Assembly: GCA_024138025.1 (NCBI GenBank)
Contig: JAMXBD010001097.1
Location: 186,001 to 250,000, forward strand
DNA from: Combretum micranthum
Lineage: Eukaryota; Streptophyta; Magnoliopsida; Myrtales; Combretaceae
Direction: 5' to 3'
DNA: 64,000 nucleotides
The translations under genes were made by a program, and so were the position numbers. The notes under the pieces are model-generated. The model saw only the letters and a list, made by a program, of their open reading frames with translations, was not told where the DNA came from and made no database searches. Positions 23,160 through 36,688 of the stretch are shown one piece after another (positions within the stretch are counted from its first letter, which is position 1; each line of letters starts with the position of its first letter).

Positions 23160-24604
23160 AGGAAGCTCAGAAAGAAGATATTGAGATCCAAGAGATTAAA
23201 CAAGGAATATCCCAAGGAAAGTACAAGGATTTTCATGTGGATGAAGAAGATGTGTTAAGAATGAATAAAAGATTGTGTGTACCACATGATGAAATCTTAA
23301 GGAAGGAATTAATGCATGAAGTACATTATTCTGGATATTCTATACACCCAGGAGAAACAAAGACATACCAAGAGCTGAAAAGTGCATATTGGTGGAATGG
23401 AATGAAGAAGGATATTACAAAATTTGTTGCCAAATGTGAGGTGTGTCAAAGGATAAAATTTGAACACCAAAAACCAGGTGGGTTGTTGAAGCCATTGCCA
23501 ATTCCTGAATGGAAATGGGATCAAATTTCCATGGACTTTGTGTGCTCATTACCTAAGACAAATGCGAGTCATGATGCTGTTTGGGTTATTGTGGATAGAC
23601 TCACGAAATACGCTCATTTCTTGCCAATTAACATGACATATCCATTAGAAAAATTGGCATGAATATATTTGAAGGAGATTGTGAGATTACATGGTGTACC
23701 TGCTGGTATAGTATCAGATCAAGATCCACGGTTTGTTTCCAGATTTTGGCAAGGATTACAAAAAGCTTTGGGAACTTAATTGAAATTTAGCACAGCTTAT
23801 CATCCTTAAACTGATGGATAAACAGAAATGACTATTCAGACATTGAAGGATATGTTGAGAGCATGTATTATGGAGTTCAAAGGAAATTGGGACCAACATT
23901 TACCACTAGTGGAATTTGCATACAATAACAGTTACCATTCAAGCATAGGGATGCCACCTTATGAAGCCTTATATGGTAGGAACTGTCGGTCACCATTATT
24001 CTGGGATAACTTGGAGAAAATATTGGTTGGACCTGAATTGGTTCAGGAAACAATTGAGAAGGTTTCGCTAATAAAGCAAAGAATGAAAGCAGCACAAGAC
24101 AGACAAAAGAATTGGGCGGACTTGAAGAGAAGAGAATCGGAATTTAATAAGGAGAACATGTATACTTAAAGATAAGTCCAATCAAAAGTCTTCATGGTAG
24201 ACAAACAAAAGGAAAGTTAAGTCCTAGATATATTGGAACGAGTTGGGAATTTGGCATACCGTCTTGCATTGCCACCTAATTTGTCTAATATACATAATGT
24301 TTTACATGTATCGGTTCTAAGGAAATATGTACCGGATCCAGATAAGATAGTGGAGTTGGAACCAATTGATTCAAAGGAGAATTTGACATATGAAAAGCAT
24401 CCAGTTAGAATATTGGACCGGAAAGTGCTTGTTCTCAGGAATAAAGAAATTCACTATGTCAAAGTATTATGGGATCTCCAAACGGAAGAGATTACATGGG
24501 AACTAGAAGAGGAAATCAAGAAAAACTATCCACATTTGTTTGAAAATTCATGTACGTACTCAAGCTTCGAGGACAAAGCTTATTTTAAGGGGTGGAGAAT
24601 GTAA
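23160..24604 (+). pseudogene. Element A integrase and chromodomain-like tail (3' part of pol)
   Basis: The RT/RNase H frame resumes after the solo LTR. The integrase zinc region is H...H...CEVCQ at about 23320-23450. The core follows with ISMDFVCSLP, then VSDQDPRF, then the Glu region near 23820. Stops near 23659, 23777, 23808 and 23819 are all TAA or TGA codons that fit C-to-T changes, and the frame shifts near 24165. The tail from 24233 has NIHNVLHVSVLRKYVPDP and WELEEEIKKNYPHLF, a chromodomain-like end typical of Tekay elements. The protein would insert DNA copies, and the tail would guide it to chromatin. It cannot be made intact from this copy. Confidence 0.88.
24587..24599 (+). other. 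Element A polypurine tract
   Basis: AAGGGGTGGAGAA directly precedes the 3' LTR TG at 24600. Confidence 0.85.
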
Positions 24605-27600
24605 ACCCCGGAAATTTTCTACAATAGTACACAACCACAAAGTAGAATGTATGAACTAGTTAATGGATTTAGATTCTAATTAAAGTTTAAGAATAGCTCA
24701 ATACCTAGAATTGGGTTAGATAAAGGATTTAGAATTCGAATAAAGAAATTCTTTAACCCTAGTTGATACCAAAAACGAGATTTCATATCTTGAACTGATA
24801 ATTCAATATATGATTAAAAGAAAATAAAAAATTTAAACCCGAAACTTGTATTACAAATAGATTTAAACAGAAAAATACGAATATAGAAATTAAATGATTG
24901 TTTTTTATCTCAACAATGATTCGATATTAGTACAATGAGTAGTAATGAGCTTATACTTAAACTTAAACCCTAAATTCAAGATCCCTAGATAGTATTAATA
25001 ACTACTAATAAGATTTCATGACAAGTATCAAACTAAAGATATATATATATATATAGTTTAGTTTCCGTATAAAGTACAATACTAATTAAACGATTATTTA
25101 TGCTTATAGACAGAAAACGATGACCCAAAGATGAACCGTTAGGATTATAAATACACAACAAAAACATAAACTGTTGAATAACTCAAAATCTGAACTCCAA
25201 ATAAATAATCAAATTGCACTATTGTTCTAATTCAAGTTTTCTTAAGCTATTGAAGCTTGAAATAAAAATTGACCTATGAGCTTAAGAAATCTTAATCGCG
25301 GGAGATAAAATTATACAATTAATTAACTACGTATATATAAAACCTAAATTTGTATTATTTGATAATCTAAGTGTTTTGTATAATCTTATAAACATATTTT
25401 TGTACAAAACTCGCAAATATTAGCTAATTTGTACCCGTTTAACTTGTTAAATTATCCTAAAATTAAATTAAGATAATTAACTAATATATATATATATGCT
25501 TTTGGTGGAGAAGTTTCGGCTTAGTGCATGGAGGAGAAAAGAGAGCCGAAATTGAGCAATAATGCACCCCAAAAAGTCCACAAAAATCAACCTACAACCA
25601 ACCAAATATTGCCAAATAAGCCTCTCATGTATGACAATGAAAATAACAGATCAAACACAGCTAAATGTAAGGGAAATTCAAAGCAAATTCGGTGGAAAAA
25701 CACAGTTGAGGTCCTCTTCTCCTTCTTCTATATATATATATATATAATATATATTCAATGCTCATAATGGAAACAAACAATCCTCTTTACTTCCTAAACT
25801 TTCCAGAACGAAATTTCTCCCAATAAAACCAAAACGAACTGAACACAGAAAACAAAGCGATCAAATCACCCAAGTTCGTATCCAAAGAAAAATAATACGA
25901 AAACCCTTGGATACGAGTTCAAAGGTAAGTTGATGAAGTTCAAATGATTTTCTTTCAAATCTAAGCATTAGAACTGACTTATGATAATCATAGGAAGTTA
26001 CTAACACAAACACAAGCTTCGAATTCCATCGGATGGGCTCAACGAGGTAAAATCCGAAACCCTAGTTTTATTTCCATAAGATCGAGATCTAAGTATATAT
26101 GTTTGTAGACGTGTTAAGAATTGTTTTATGTCCTTATATAAGTTATATAAACACTTACAAATGGATTAAGCATGTCTTTAACGTGGGAAATTTAACAAAG
26201 TTGAATCAGATCATCGAGGAAGATGATGAACAGTACTAACACTGTCTCCAAGCCGGCAGTGTAATCGCTCAACGCCAGCGGCTTACAATGTAATCCCCCA
26301 AATTTTACGAAACCTGATTATAATAAATACTAGAAATGTAACGTTTTATTAATTAGAATATTTGGAACAAGTAGTAAAAATCACTCCAAATTTTTCTCGA
26401 TTTAAAAATGTTAAAGTATAAATGAATTTGATTTTAATTAGAAAGATTAAATCGTTACTAATAAATTTTGAAAACACAAACTATAACTTCTATGATATCA
26501 AATAATTAAAACGAGGATAGGTATGTCATTAATATAAATCACTGAATTAATTTACCTTAAGTTCAATTCTTAGGAAATAAATACTATATTTATTAAATAA
26601 TGAAATAATAGTGTTCAAACTATCTATTAACAATATTGAGTAGTCCTAGAAAAAAATAGGTTGCTAATAACAAATTAGTATAAATAGATCTATGAACTAT
26701 AATAAACTCATTCGTATCTTGAAAAACCCGAATAAAATTTCTTTGACCCAAATAGATACCAAAAATAAGATTTCGTATCTTGAACTAATAATTCAAGATA
26801 TAATTAAAAATAGCTCTAAATTTCAAACTCGGTAAAATATAATCTATTAACAGTACTCATTGGTGTACAACAATAATCCAAAGATGGATTACTAAAAAAT
26901 ATATATATATATATATATTTATAAATATGTAATAGATACTAATACTGAACAATAAATATTAATATAGATCTAAAATAAAAATTCCAAACCTGCTGTTACA
27001 CTTGTTAGGAAATTCTGAATTCATTAAGACTCGATTCCTAAATCAATTTATTGAACTTGAAACATGTAATTACATAAGTTAAAATACTAAAAATGATTAA
27101 TCGTATAAACAAAAAATTTTATTTATACAAGCAATCTAGAATCATTATAGAAACTTAGAAAATTCCATTTCAATAAAACTCTTACCTAAGTATTATAAAC
27201 ATACATGTATATATCGATATGGAATGGAATACAATATTTTAATTAATTATATGTAGCAAATAATAATAATAAGAGAGAAAACTTATGCAGAAAATTGCAT
27301 CATGCTGCAATAGAATTACCGAATTAGCAGGGGACATTTCGGTTGGGTTGAAATCACTTAGAAGTGGATTACGAACAGAGTGACACGAAAGAAAACGATG
27401 GAAACAGAGCTGAGAATTGAAGACATGAACCCACGTGGAAATAGAAGGAAGAATATGGAAATCCTTCAACCTGGAACAGAGGTGGAAAGTCTTCACGTTG
27501 AATCGCAAGAATATAACGGCGCGGCGAGTTGGATATCCAGCCGCATTCCACACACCCTCACAATCAATTCTCGCTGGAACAAAAGACAAAAGGATGCTCC

Positions 27601-30600
27601 AAATCTTTCCACGCGCAGAGCAGAATTTCCACGCTGAAGCAGCAGCATCAGACGAGTAGGAGGATTGTTCCACGCGCATGATAGGGAACTTCACGGTTGG
27701 AATTTCAATGAAAACAAGGACATGCTGAAGTCCATGCTGAAGAATTTACGGTTGGAAACAGAGGACAGTACAGCAATACAAATTTCGGCTGCATTGAAAT
27801 TTCCCAACTTCCACGTCTAATTGGACCAGATTTGAGCATCAAAATTCCAATATGAAAATGACATTTAATCTAATCAAAACATTCCACATAAGATTAGCAT
27901 TAAAAGTTAAGAATTTCACTCAAAAAGCAACAAGATTAGCTCTCAAAAAGCAACAAGATTAGCTCACAAATGGTCTTGAAATACCGATCAACACAGCTGC
28001 AGAGAGGAGGTATTCCAACAAAAAAAAAAAAAACTGCAGCATTCACATTCACCCAATTTGAACACGAAAATTCAACATGAAAATGACAATTAACCCAACC
28101 ACAACACTTCACATAAAACCAAATTAAATAAAGAAAAAATCCAACTCAAATCAAATTCAAACATAGCTCTAATTGGTCTAGAAAATCCCAAACAGCAGCT
28201 ACAACAGAAGGAATACAACCATAGGACTGCAGCAGAGTTTCAAATTTCAACCTTAGACTTGATCTGATTTTGACCCGATTTTTGTGCAACTTAAGCCCCT
28301 ATTTTCCACACATCAATGAACTTAATTAACTACCAAACAAACACATAAAAGCCCCTTGGAAATCAGCACAAATCTCACAAATTCATCCAAAATTCGCCCT
28401 TAAATTCGCATGAAATTCACCCGAGAAACAACAGCAGAAATCCATATTTTTCAAGTCCAAATACCTTCCTATATGTCTAAATCTTAGCCTAACATTTGTA
28501 TACATATATAAGCATAAGTTGGCGACAAAACCAACTCAATTCTCCTTAAACATAACCAAAAATCTGCCCCAAAAAGCCACTACGAATTTATCAAAACTCC
28601 TCTTCCATGCTTACTTGTTGAAACTTGTTCAACACTTCAAAATAGAATATAACTTCTAGTTTATCTATATTCCATCTACATACCAAACACATTAAGAACA
28701 CTAAATTCCCTCCCCAACAACATCAAAAACCAACCCAATAACTCTTAGTTGTCATGACACCAAGCTAGAACTCAAGATCAACAAGGTAAGAAAATAGATA
28801 GATATACATGTTTAGTTTAGCTAGATTAATTTTTCCTTAGTTGCTCATTTCCTTACTATCCTCTTTAGATCATTACTCTCATCAAGGAGGAACCAAATCC
28901 CACCTATCATCCAATCAAGGTAAGAATCCTATTAAGTTCAAGTGTTCATTTTGTTTTATCTCTAGAAATAATCTTTAAACTTACAAAATAGATCTAACAA
29001 TATATTTATGTTATATAGACTATTTAGTTATAAATACACTAACTTGGAGTTTTAAGTGTAGGAATTCAAATCCAATAAGGAAAAACTAAAACCATACCTA
29101 AACTCAACAAGCTAAATCGAACTTTGAATAACTCATGTAGACCATTGGAAAGAATGAATAAACTGTATTGATATGTTTGTTATAAGCCAAAAACGACCCC
29201 ACCAATGGAAAGAACACAAAAAATCCTATGAAATCGACTATTTATTTGTTAAAAACGGATAAGAAACGAATTAGATATTACAAAAACAAAAAACGAAATT
29301 TCTGCTGCCAGATCTACACGAACAGAGCGGGCTGTTCTTGTACTTTTCGTCCCCTTAATGACTTTGTTCGATAAAACTAAAACCATTAATGGATTGTACT
29401 CGGAAAATACTACGAAAACGACTATTTATTTGTCAAAAACGGATTAGAAATGAGTTGGATATGATCAAAACAAGTTTCGACTACAACTATTAGGATTCAC
29501 TTGAAACCTATGTATGTTCTTCATAAATTTAAAATTGTACAAGTCTCTTTTCTTGAAAATAATTTCACTACTATAAAGTACTCTTCGAGTACTATCAAAT
29601 CAACTATTTATACAACGAAATCGGATTTAAAATGAATAAGAAATCGCAAATAGAAATTCACTCAGTTACACTTTTAAACCAACATCAATCTTGCTGTTAT
29701 TCCTATAAGTATGATTATAATTATTGCTATTAATAGTACTACTAGGTATAGTCAGTATTGTTGATACTTCATTACGAGTCATGAATGATTATTAATACCG
29801 TTATTTTCACATCAACACTACTGTATTTATAATTTCATCGATCTATTATTATTTTTCTCACTAATATTATTATTTGCTAATAGTATGAAGATTATTGATA
29901 TTATTTATACCTGTATTTATTACTAATATTAATATTAACGTTTCAAAACTAACATTACTGATAATATTGTAGTATTAAACTTAACTTGTTTTACAATAAG
30001 AATGAAACTGAAGAATAATAAAACTTGATATATATCTAAATGTAGATTTATAACTTTTGAAAGGTATAGATACTAGAAAATCCTTTAAATAAATAAAATA
30101 CCAATTTGAGAGACAGATAAGGTTGACGGGCAAAGAATTATTAAATAAAAATCTTCTACTAAATACAGTAAGACTCAAGGAAAAGACAAACTCCTTAATT
30201 AAAAATATAAATATCAAGAGAAACAAAATACAGATAAATATCCTCTACTATAGGGATTAAAATTAATAAAACTATACCAAATACCGATACGGAATAGTTA
30301 GGCACCTATAAGGATCAATTAAATTATTTAATGATACAGTAATTAATATAACGGACTTAATTTAATATCCGACGATAGAGATCAACACCTTTAAATTATA
30401 GGAAGACTTCTCTTACAGAAATAATCCAATAATAAATTTCTGTTATTTCCTTTCATAGGAAAATAGATCAATTCCGGACTGCCAGTAGCTTAGCGAGGAC
30501 CACAGGTGAGGGAATTCTGATGATCTACTATTTGCTTGTGATTGCTACTGCTTGCCGTTATGTTGATTGTATTGCTTGTATGGAATGACTGATTGATGTG

Positions 30601-33600
30601 AGTGTTATCATCCGCATGATCACCTGCATAAATGGATAAAGATAATTATTCGACTAAACTAATCGGATATACTCGTCGCATGTGCTTGATCCCCTTGTAG
30701 GAAATGTCCCAATTTTGAAATCAAAAGTATTTCGAAATGTATTTTAAAGAAATCCGACTTGGAATATTCCAGGTTATTTTTATATCCTTTGAAGAGGAAG
30801 AATTTATACTAAAAGAATTTATGAGATAAACATGGGACATTTCCGAGTATTGTTGTGATAGTGGATGTGGCCTGAATTTGGGTCCACTGGTCACTTGGCA
30901 ATAGATGTTACCTGAATTTGGGTCTATCCGCCGGATTCACCTTTATAGGTGATGGTTCTTTTTGGCAATAGATGTTACCTGAGTCGGGGTCTACTTGTGC
31001 GATTCACCATAGATTGGTGATGGATTGTAAGAATGACCATTAAATTGGCATTATATATTTAAATATGAACCAACGTAAATCACGTGAACACGTTGGGGAA
31101 TATTTGTTGTTACCAATGGCGGTTAAGCATTGGGTGAGTCTGGATGGACGAAACCACCAGTCAGCCTCGTACGGTTAAGGCGAGGTGTCCCATGTGGGTA
31201 AGTATGGGAGACAACTGAAGTGTAGACAGGTAAATCTACATCGTCTATGGTTCCGGACCCCATAGATGTGTTGCTTGCATTCATTACGTATGCATTCATA
31301 TTGCGTATAGATAGATTTGCATGATTGTATAATTAATGTTTGATAACTATATTACCGGTAGTAGTGAGGAATGAACTCACTGACCGGGTTCGCTCACTCA
31401 CCCCTACAGTTTTTGTGCAGGATTATTACTCTGGGATTGGGCTGAATGTGTGAAGAGAGCTTCTCCAACGAACTTTATTAAAGATAGAGATGTAGGATAT
31501 GGAAACTTAGTATGTAAATTAGATGAATTTTGAATTTTGTATGTTGTAGTTTGGAAACCCAATTTCACTATTTGGTGGGGGATACCGATTCTCTGCGATC
31601 TTGGTGGAAATTGGAAAAAAAAAAATCAGATTCCATAGTTGAGATATTGTTATATATTATATCATTTGTATGATAAATATTTATAAATAAATAGAGTCTT
31701 GTACACTCTGACATACAAGACGGTTATCATGTTACGGGTGCACACGTGATATGATGGCTTTAGATAAATCCTGTTAGGCCCCCATATTAGAGTCGTGACA
31801 TACAAGGATAGGCTGGCGGTGTATAGACGGCTTACACTGAATAGAGGCTATGTAAAATTATTTTCACGTAAAGATGAATGTAAGCCGACTACCTGGAGAT
31901 TTACGTCGACGGCGTAGGACCAGCATACGTTGAAAGCCGACAGCTTTCAAAGTCGGTGCACCCAATATGAAATAATTTTCGAAATCAAGTCTACACCGGC
32001 ACCTGGGTTTCAAGACCGGCGGCTTTGAGCCGGCGTACACCTATGAATCTTCTACGAAAGCTTGTTTTGAAACAAACATAATATATATATATATATGTAT
32101 ATGCAACACACCTACTGAATATATATTATAGGTATATAATAATATAAGATTTATTAAATAGATAAGTAAATACAAATATTTAGAATTCTTTGATTAATAA
32201 CTAATAATTCTTAAAACCTTAGAATTAATAAAAAATATTAAGTGTTAATAAAAGTTAGTAATAGTCGAATATTTGTTTTAAATAGATAAAATAGGTAAGA
32301 ATGGAAATTGAAATAAGCTAAATTCTTGAGTTATGTGACTTCTAATAACAAAATAATTATACGAGATAAAATAGGAGAAACACGACAACACTAAGTAATA
32401 ATAAATAAAGATAATTTTCTATATTGAGATCAGTATAGAATAACATAAAATTAGTAATAGTCACTACCAAAACTTGATAAAAATTGAGTCTAGGACACTA
32501 GTCACATAGGAATTTTAGTTATATAATTTATATTAATGAATATTTTATTCATCTTTAGGTGACTTTGATACACTAGAGGATCTACCAGCTGATTATTACG
32601 ACTGAGTCAGTATGAGGAGGTGAGTAATTCAGTCATATTGTACTGTTTGTGCTTGTCAGTAGTTGAATATGTAATGCAAAGACAATTAAATGAATATTTC
32701 TTGGAAATATGATATGATCTGATTGTTTGATTGTTAAAATATCCTTACAAAAGTGATAATGCAATGATTTGTTATTGTGAAATAGTATAATGATGATTGT
32801 GTGTAATGTATGATCACCGTGAAATTGAATAAAAACTATTGACTTAAGAAAATAATCTGATCATGCATTGCATGAGTTGCATTATTGCATATTTATTGGG
32901 ATGACAGCCTGACGTATTAATATTTCGGTTCTCTGTTTATGCTTGGTTGTTCTAATGTGTTAGTTCTTCCAAGGTATTCTTTGTTTCGTCGGTTCTACGG
33001 AAACTAAGTGGCACCGAAGAACGCCGCCCGTAATATCACTTTGAAATGATTAATACTTAAGGAGTTTCTAAGGTGAATGCAGGAGATGGTCAGTTTAATT
33101 GATTATATTCAAAGTGATAACCCTAAAACGAGAAATCGTTGATCCTCCTGTAAACTTAGTCTCTTCTGGGCATGTGGGTCATGGAGTAATGGTTCTTCAA
33201 CCCTTAAAAAGCAGGGGTAAATCTTTTTCCTGTTTGGATTCTAGATCATCCAAGCTTATATCTGTGCATATGGTTGAGTGTTTGCATTACATATGATTTG
33301 CTAATAACTTGTGTGGTGTATGATATGTCTGGTTATTCACTGAGTTGTGGTTCTCTCATACTCTAACAGTCTTTTCAGGTTTACTTTACGACCATGGTTA
33401 GTCACTTCCAGGAATATGGCTCCAGTAAGAGCTTAGGAGCTAGGAGTCTACGGTTATATTTTGGTTTAATGGTTATGTACTATTAGAACAGATTATTTAG
33501 TTGTGTACTACAGTAAGACTACTTGGTTTGTAATAAGTCTGTAATATTTTAAGATAAAAGTTATTTACCAGTTTATTTCTTTCATGTATTTGTCATTTCT

Positions 33601-33719
33601 TATCAAGCAACTAAAAAGATCCTGTTGTTTTGAAAACCTGTCATTCTCCGAAGGTAATCTAGTGATAGTATTCAAGTGTGACTTGTTTACTACTACTAGA
33701 GTACCCTTGGGGCATGACA
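24600..33719 (+). repeat. Element A 3' LTR, interrupted
   Basis: 24600-26288 and 31806-33719 together match the 5' LTR along its length. It starts TGTAAACCCCGG and ends GGGGCATGACA. The interruption at 26289-31800 is a solo LTR with its own target duplication. The splice-donor-like AAGGTAAGTT (about 25922-25931) and the GC-rich cluster (26238-26287, then 31806-32040) are kept. Confidence 0.9.
26289..31800 (+). mobile_element. Solo LTR inserted in element A 3' LTR, 5.5 kb
   Basis: Begins TGTAATCCCCCAAATTTT and ends ATTAGAGTCGTGACA. The target duplication TACAA lies at 26284-26288 and 31801-31805. No coding region, primer site or second LTR copy was found inside, so it reads as one very long solo LTR. 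The right half (about 29160-31790) matches D (53342-55870) in reverse, and the left end resembles H (40970 onward), so at least three members of this family are present. It has splice-donor-like AAGGTAAGA near 28784 and 28918, and threefold TGTTACCTGAATTTGGGT-like repeats at 30865-31020. A 151-codon minus-strand frame at 27239-27694 has no recognisable content. Confidence 0.82.
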
Positions 33720-33803
33720 ATCGGCCCGCTTTTAAGGTTGGTTCTGTTTGAACTGGGTCAAACTAGCCAGTTCGGTCTAGTTTTTATTACATTGATAAAA
33801 ATA

Positions 33804-34133
33804 AGGTAAATTATATCAGAAGGTCGCAACGTTTGGAGGTAAGTTCGTTTTAGGTCATAACATTTCAAGAAATTCAAAAGAGTTCACAATAGTTTGAAAA
33901 GTATCTTTTGAGATTTAATTAAATATTTTTCCTATTAATGCATATCAATAGGCATTTAAAAGAAAAGTTTTTTGAGTTTTAATTAAATATTTCACTTGTT
34001 GACACGTGCAATTAGTGATATCAATTGACAAATTTCTTTAAATGTTATTACCTGTTTTCAAACTATTCAAAAATATTGTGACATAAAATAAGCTTGCTCC
34101 TAAATATTGTAACCTTCCGATGTAATTTACCCA
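33804..34133. mobile_element. Mutator-like MITE, 330 bp
   Basis: The left end AGGTAAATTATATCAGAAGG and the reverse complement of the right end, TGGGTAAATTACATCGGAAGG without its first base, form inverted repeats of about 40 bases. A perfect 9-base target duplication, ATAAAAATA, lies at 33795-33803 and 34134-34142. There is no coding capacity. Termini match the smaller MITE at 159-335. Confidence 0.78.
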
Positions 34134-34142
34134 ATAAAAATA

Positions 34143-35721
34143 CTACACATTAATAGATCAAGCAATTGGAAATTATAAGATTATTTTTGGAAATAGAGAG
34201 AAAATATGAGAAATTTTTCTATTCACCACAATTGAAAAAGGTATAAAGTGCCTATTTACAGGCTTACATGGAAATGAAAGAAAAAGAAAATAAAAGAACA
34301 ATCATAAATACCATTAACTACACTAAATACTAATTTATTGGTCACCCGCCCTTAATCTTCTTATATATAAAGCAAACAAATAATTTTTAGGTTAATGTTA
34401 AATTCAGTACATGAACTTTGCCCAAAAGTTTAATTAGGCACTTGAACTTTCAAAAGTTTAATTTGTTAATTCTATTACTAACATGGATGTATGGACCAAT
34501 CACAAAATGAAAATGTCATTTGACATGGCACATTATCATTTTTTTCATTTGTTTTTCTCTTCTGACGTGGCTTTTTATTTTCTATTTTCATTATGTTGAA
34601 GAAGTTAAAAAGATTTTATATAAAGCAAACAAATAATTTTTGGGTTAATATTAAATTCGGTTCATTATGAACTTTCAAAAGTTCAATTTGCCAACATGAA
34701 TATATAGACCAATCTCATTTGATATGGCATATTATTATTATTTTATTTGTTTTTCCAAGCCTTGCTTTCCAATTCATGCATTTTGTAATTGATCTAACAA
34801 TATATAAAGGACTATTTGTTGATGACTTAACAACGTGGGATCTCAGTTTTCCTCTCTCACTACTTCTCTTCTATCTCACTCTCAAAAGGGTTTTCCTCTC
34901 TCACTACTACTCTTCTATATCACTCTCAAAACACACCCTGTTAACTCTCTCTCTAGTTCTCAGTTTCTCTCTCTATCTTCTGTCACGACACACACTCTCT
35001 CAAGGTAATCCTATCTCTCTCTAGCTCATCCTCTCTCTCTAAAATCCTATCTTCAATGTTATGTAGTTAGTGTTTTGCCTTGCAACTTGTGCTTATTTTG
35101 TGGATAATTGTCCTTTCTGTCCGCACTGAGACAATATGCTTAATTTGCTCAGAAACGAAGTAGCATCAGGCCATATATAATAACAATGCAAAGGATGCCA
35201 ACTTGAAGAATAGCAGCGAATTTCTAATCTGGTAGTAAACAAACTAGGCGAAGTGTAGACATGTCCATCTCACTCCTTTCAACTTTCTATTGTGAAACCA
35301 GTTGAACGCAACAATAAATTGCCTTCATGCTCTTTTTGTAGGATAGAAAAATAGAGCAAAATCCAACACCCTTAATAGACCATGCAACCAAAATTTTAAA
35401 CATAAACATGGATTATTGCACTAGGACTACAAAAACAATTCTCGACTTATATTCAATAGTCATTTTAAATAGTCAAATTGATTGTTTTCTCACATCACTA
35501 CCATCCAAACATTAGAATTTTCTAGTAATAAAAACACTAGTCCCAGTTGAAACACTAATTTCAAGAAAAAAAAGTCCACGAAGTTAAAAGAGACAACACA
35601 ACTTCTTTGCTTTCATAAAATTCATGTTTTGCTAATAACCCAATAACTACACCGTACATTTTCGTTTCATGTATATGTATGCGACAAAAAAAAAATCCCT
35701 CAAAACCTAGTCTTGTTTTAC
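34143..35721. other. Intergenic DNA with a direct repeat and CT-rich patches
   Basis: About 75 bases at 34373-34450 recur at 34615-34690, both containing AAGCAAACAAATAATTTTT and TTAAATTC with GAACTTTCAAAAGTT. The text is typical of non-autonomous plant repeats. CT-rich tracts lie at 34850-35040. No gene is recognised. If the exon at 35722 were part of a gene, its first intron would start here on the minus strand. Confidence 0.5.
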
Positions 35722-35835
35722 CTGAAACCTAATCTTAATAACATCAAGTGGAGTTGTCATGGTCCGAGAGATACCACCCGATATCGCTCCAGCACTGGCA
35801 TTAATTAATGCCCTTTCAAGCCCATGCTCTTCCAT
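35722..35835 (-). pseudogene. Orphan first exon, mitochondrial thiamine diphosphate carrier-like
   Basis: On the minus strand, ATG at 35833-35835 opens 38 codons ending at a CAG/GTAAAA donor. The peptide includes [17 protein letters not shown] and [10 protein letters not shown]. The last is the P-x-D-x-x-K-x-R mitochondrial carrier signature. The combination resembles the start of plant mitochondrial thiamine diphosphate carriers, inner-membrane proteins that bring this cofactor into the matrix. No further exon (second signature, later transmembrane helices) was found downstream on the minus strand before 33.7 kb. It is either a captured or truncated exon or the start of a gene whose other exons I failed to see. 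The family call rests on one exon. Confidence 0.68.
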
Positions 35836-36657
35836 TAACGAGGAAACTAGATACTACTCAAGTTACTGCCAAATTGTGGGGCATTTTAGATTATATGTAT
35901 AGGAGGCAATAGATAGAAACAAATTTGATGTAATATATGGGTATAAAGACCGTTAATGGAACATATAACAACTCAAATATGACATTAGAATCCACGTTTC
36001 ACTTCGGTTCATCAAATAAAACCGAGCTGATGAGCATGCATGAATAGCAACCATGTTGTTTTGGATTATCTCTATGTTAAACATACATCACCGCTAGCAC
36101 CCACAACCACCAATGCCATCTACGCACATCATGCTGCCTTAGATCGGTCCAGAAAGAAGAGAAATGTAGTGAGAGTAGGGACAAAATGTTGTGTTTGGTG
36201 GGAAGATGATGGTGGCTGTATGCAATTGATGTCCCACATTGGCAAAGAGCTAAGATAAAGTCATTTATATATTATCAAGTCCAACAGTCACAGTTAGAAA
36301 AATTTGAGTTGAGTTAAGGCTTTAGATAATGATGAGATTTAAGTGTTTTGAGGCATAAAATGTTTTAAGTAATTAAATAAAATAATTTCTAATGAAAATA
36401 TAAATTTTTGGGCAAAGTTTAGGTACCAAATTTGATATTAATCCATAATTTTAATTATGATATTGCTTTTAATTTTAATGGTAACTATTGTGCAATTTTT
36501 TCCTCTTCTTTTTTTTTTTTTTTTTTTTTGGGTAGGAGGAGGCTAATGTCATGAATTCTACCTAAACATTCAAAAAAAAAAAAAACTAAACTTTTGTTTA
36601 GTCAAATTTACTATCCTCACTTCACACATGTGCTTCTTCTTCTTCTACTCTTTTGAA

Positions 36658-36688
<31 letters not shown>

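Larger units (their letters stand above)
11238..33719 (+). mobile_element. Element A: Tekay-type chromovirus (Ty3/gypsy) with two nested solo LTRs
   Basis: LTRs are at 11238-14849 and 24600-33719 (the latter interrupted). The target duplication ATCGG is at 11233-11237 and 33720-33724. Between the LTRs lie a Met-tRNA primer-binding site, an extra ORF, gag with three zinc knuckles, protease, RT, RNase H, integrase and a chromodomain-like tail, then a polypurine tract. Integrase follows RT, as in Ty3/gypsy. Very long LTRs and a C-terminal KVLW...ITWELEEEIKKNYPHLF block fit the Tekay (Del) lineage. Without the two inserts the element is about 13.5 kb. Stops, frameshifts and the pol interruption make it non-autonomous now. 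The LTRs differ at roughly 11 sites in a 170-base sample compared by eye. Confidence 0.93.

Noticed and set aside
27239..27694. 151-codon minus-strand frame
   Set aside because: Lies inside a solo LTR, with no recognisable motif and shadow frames on the other strand.
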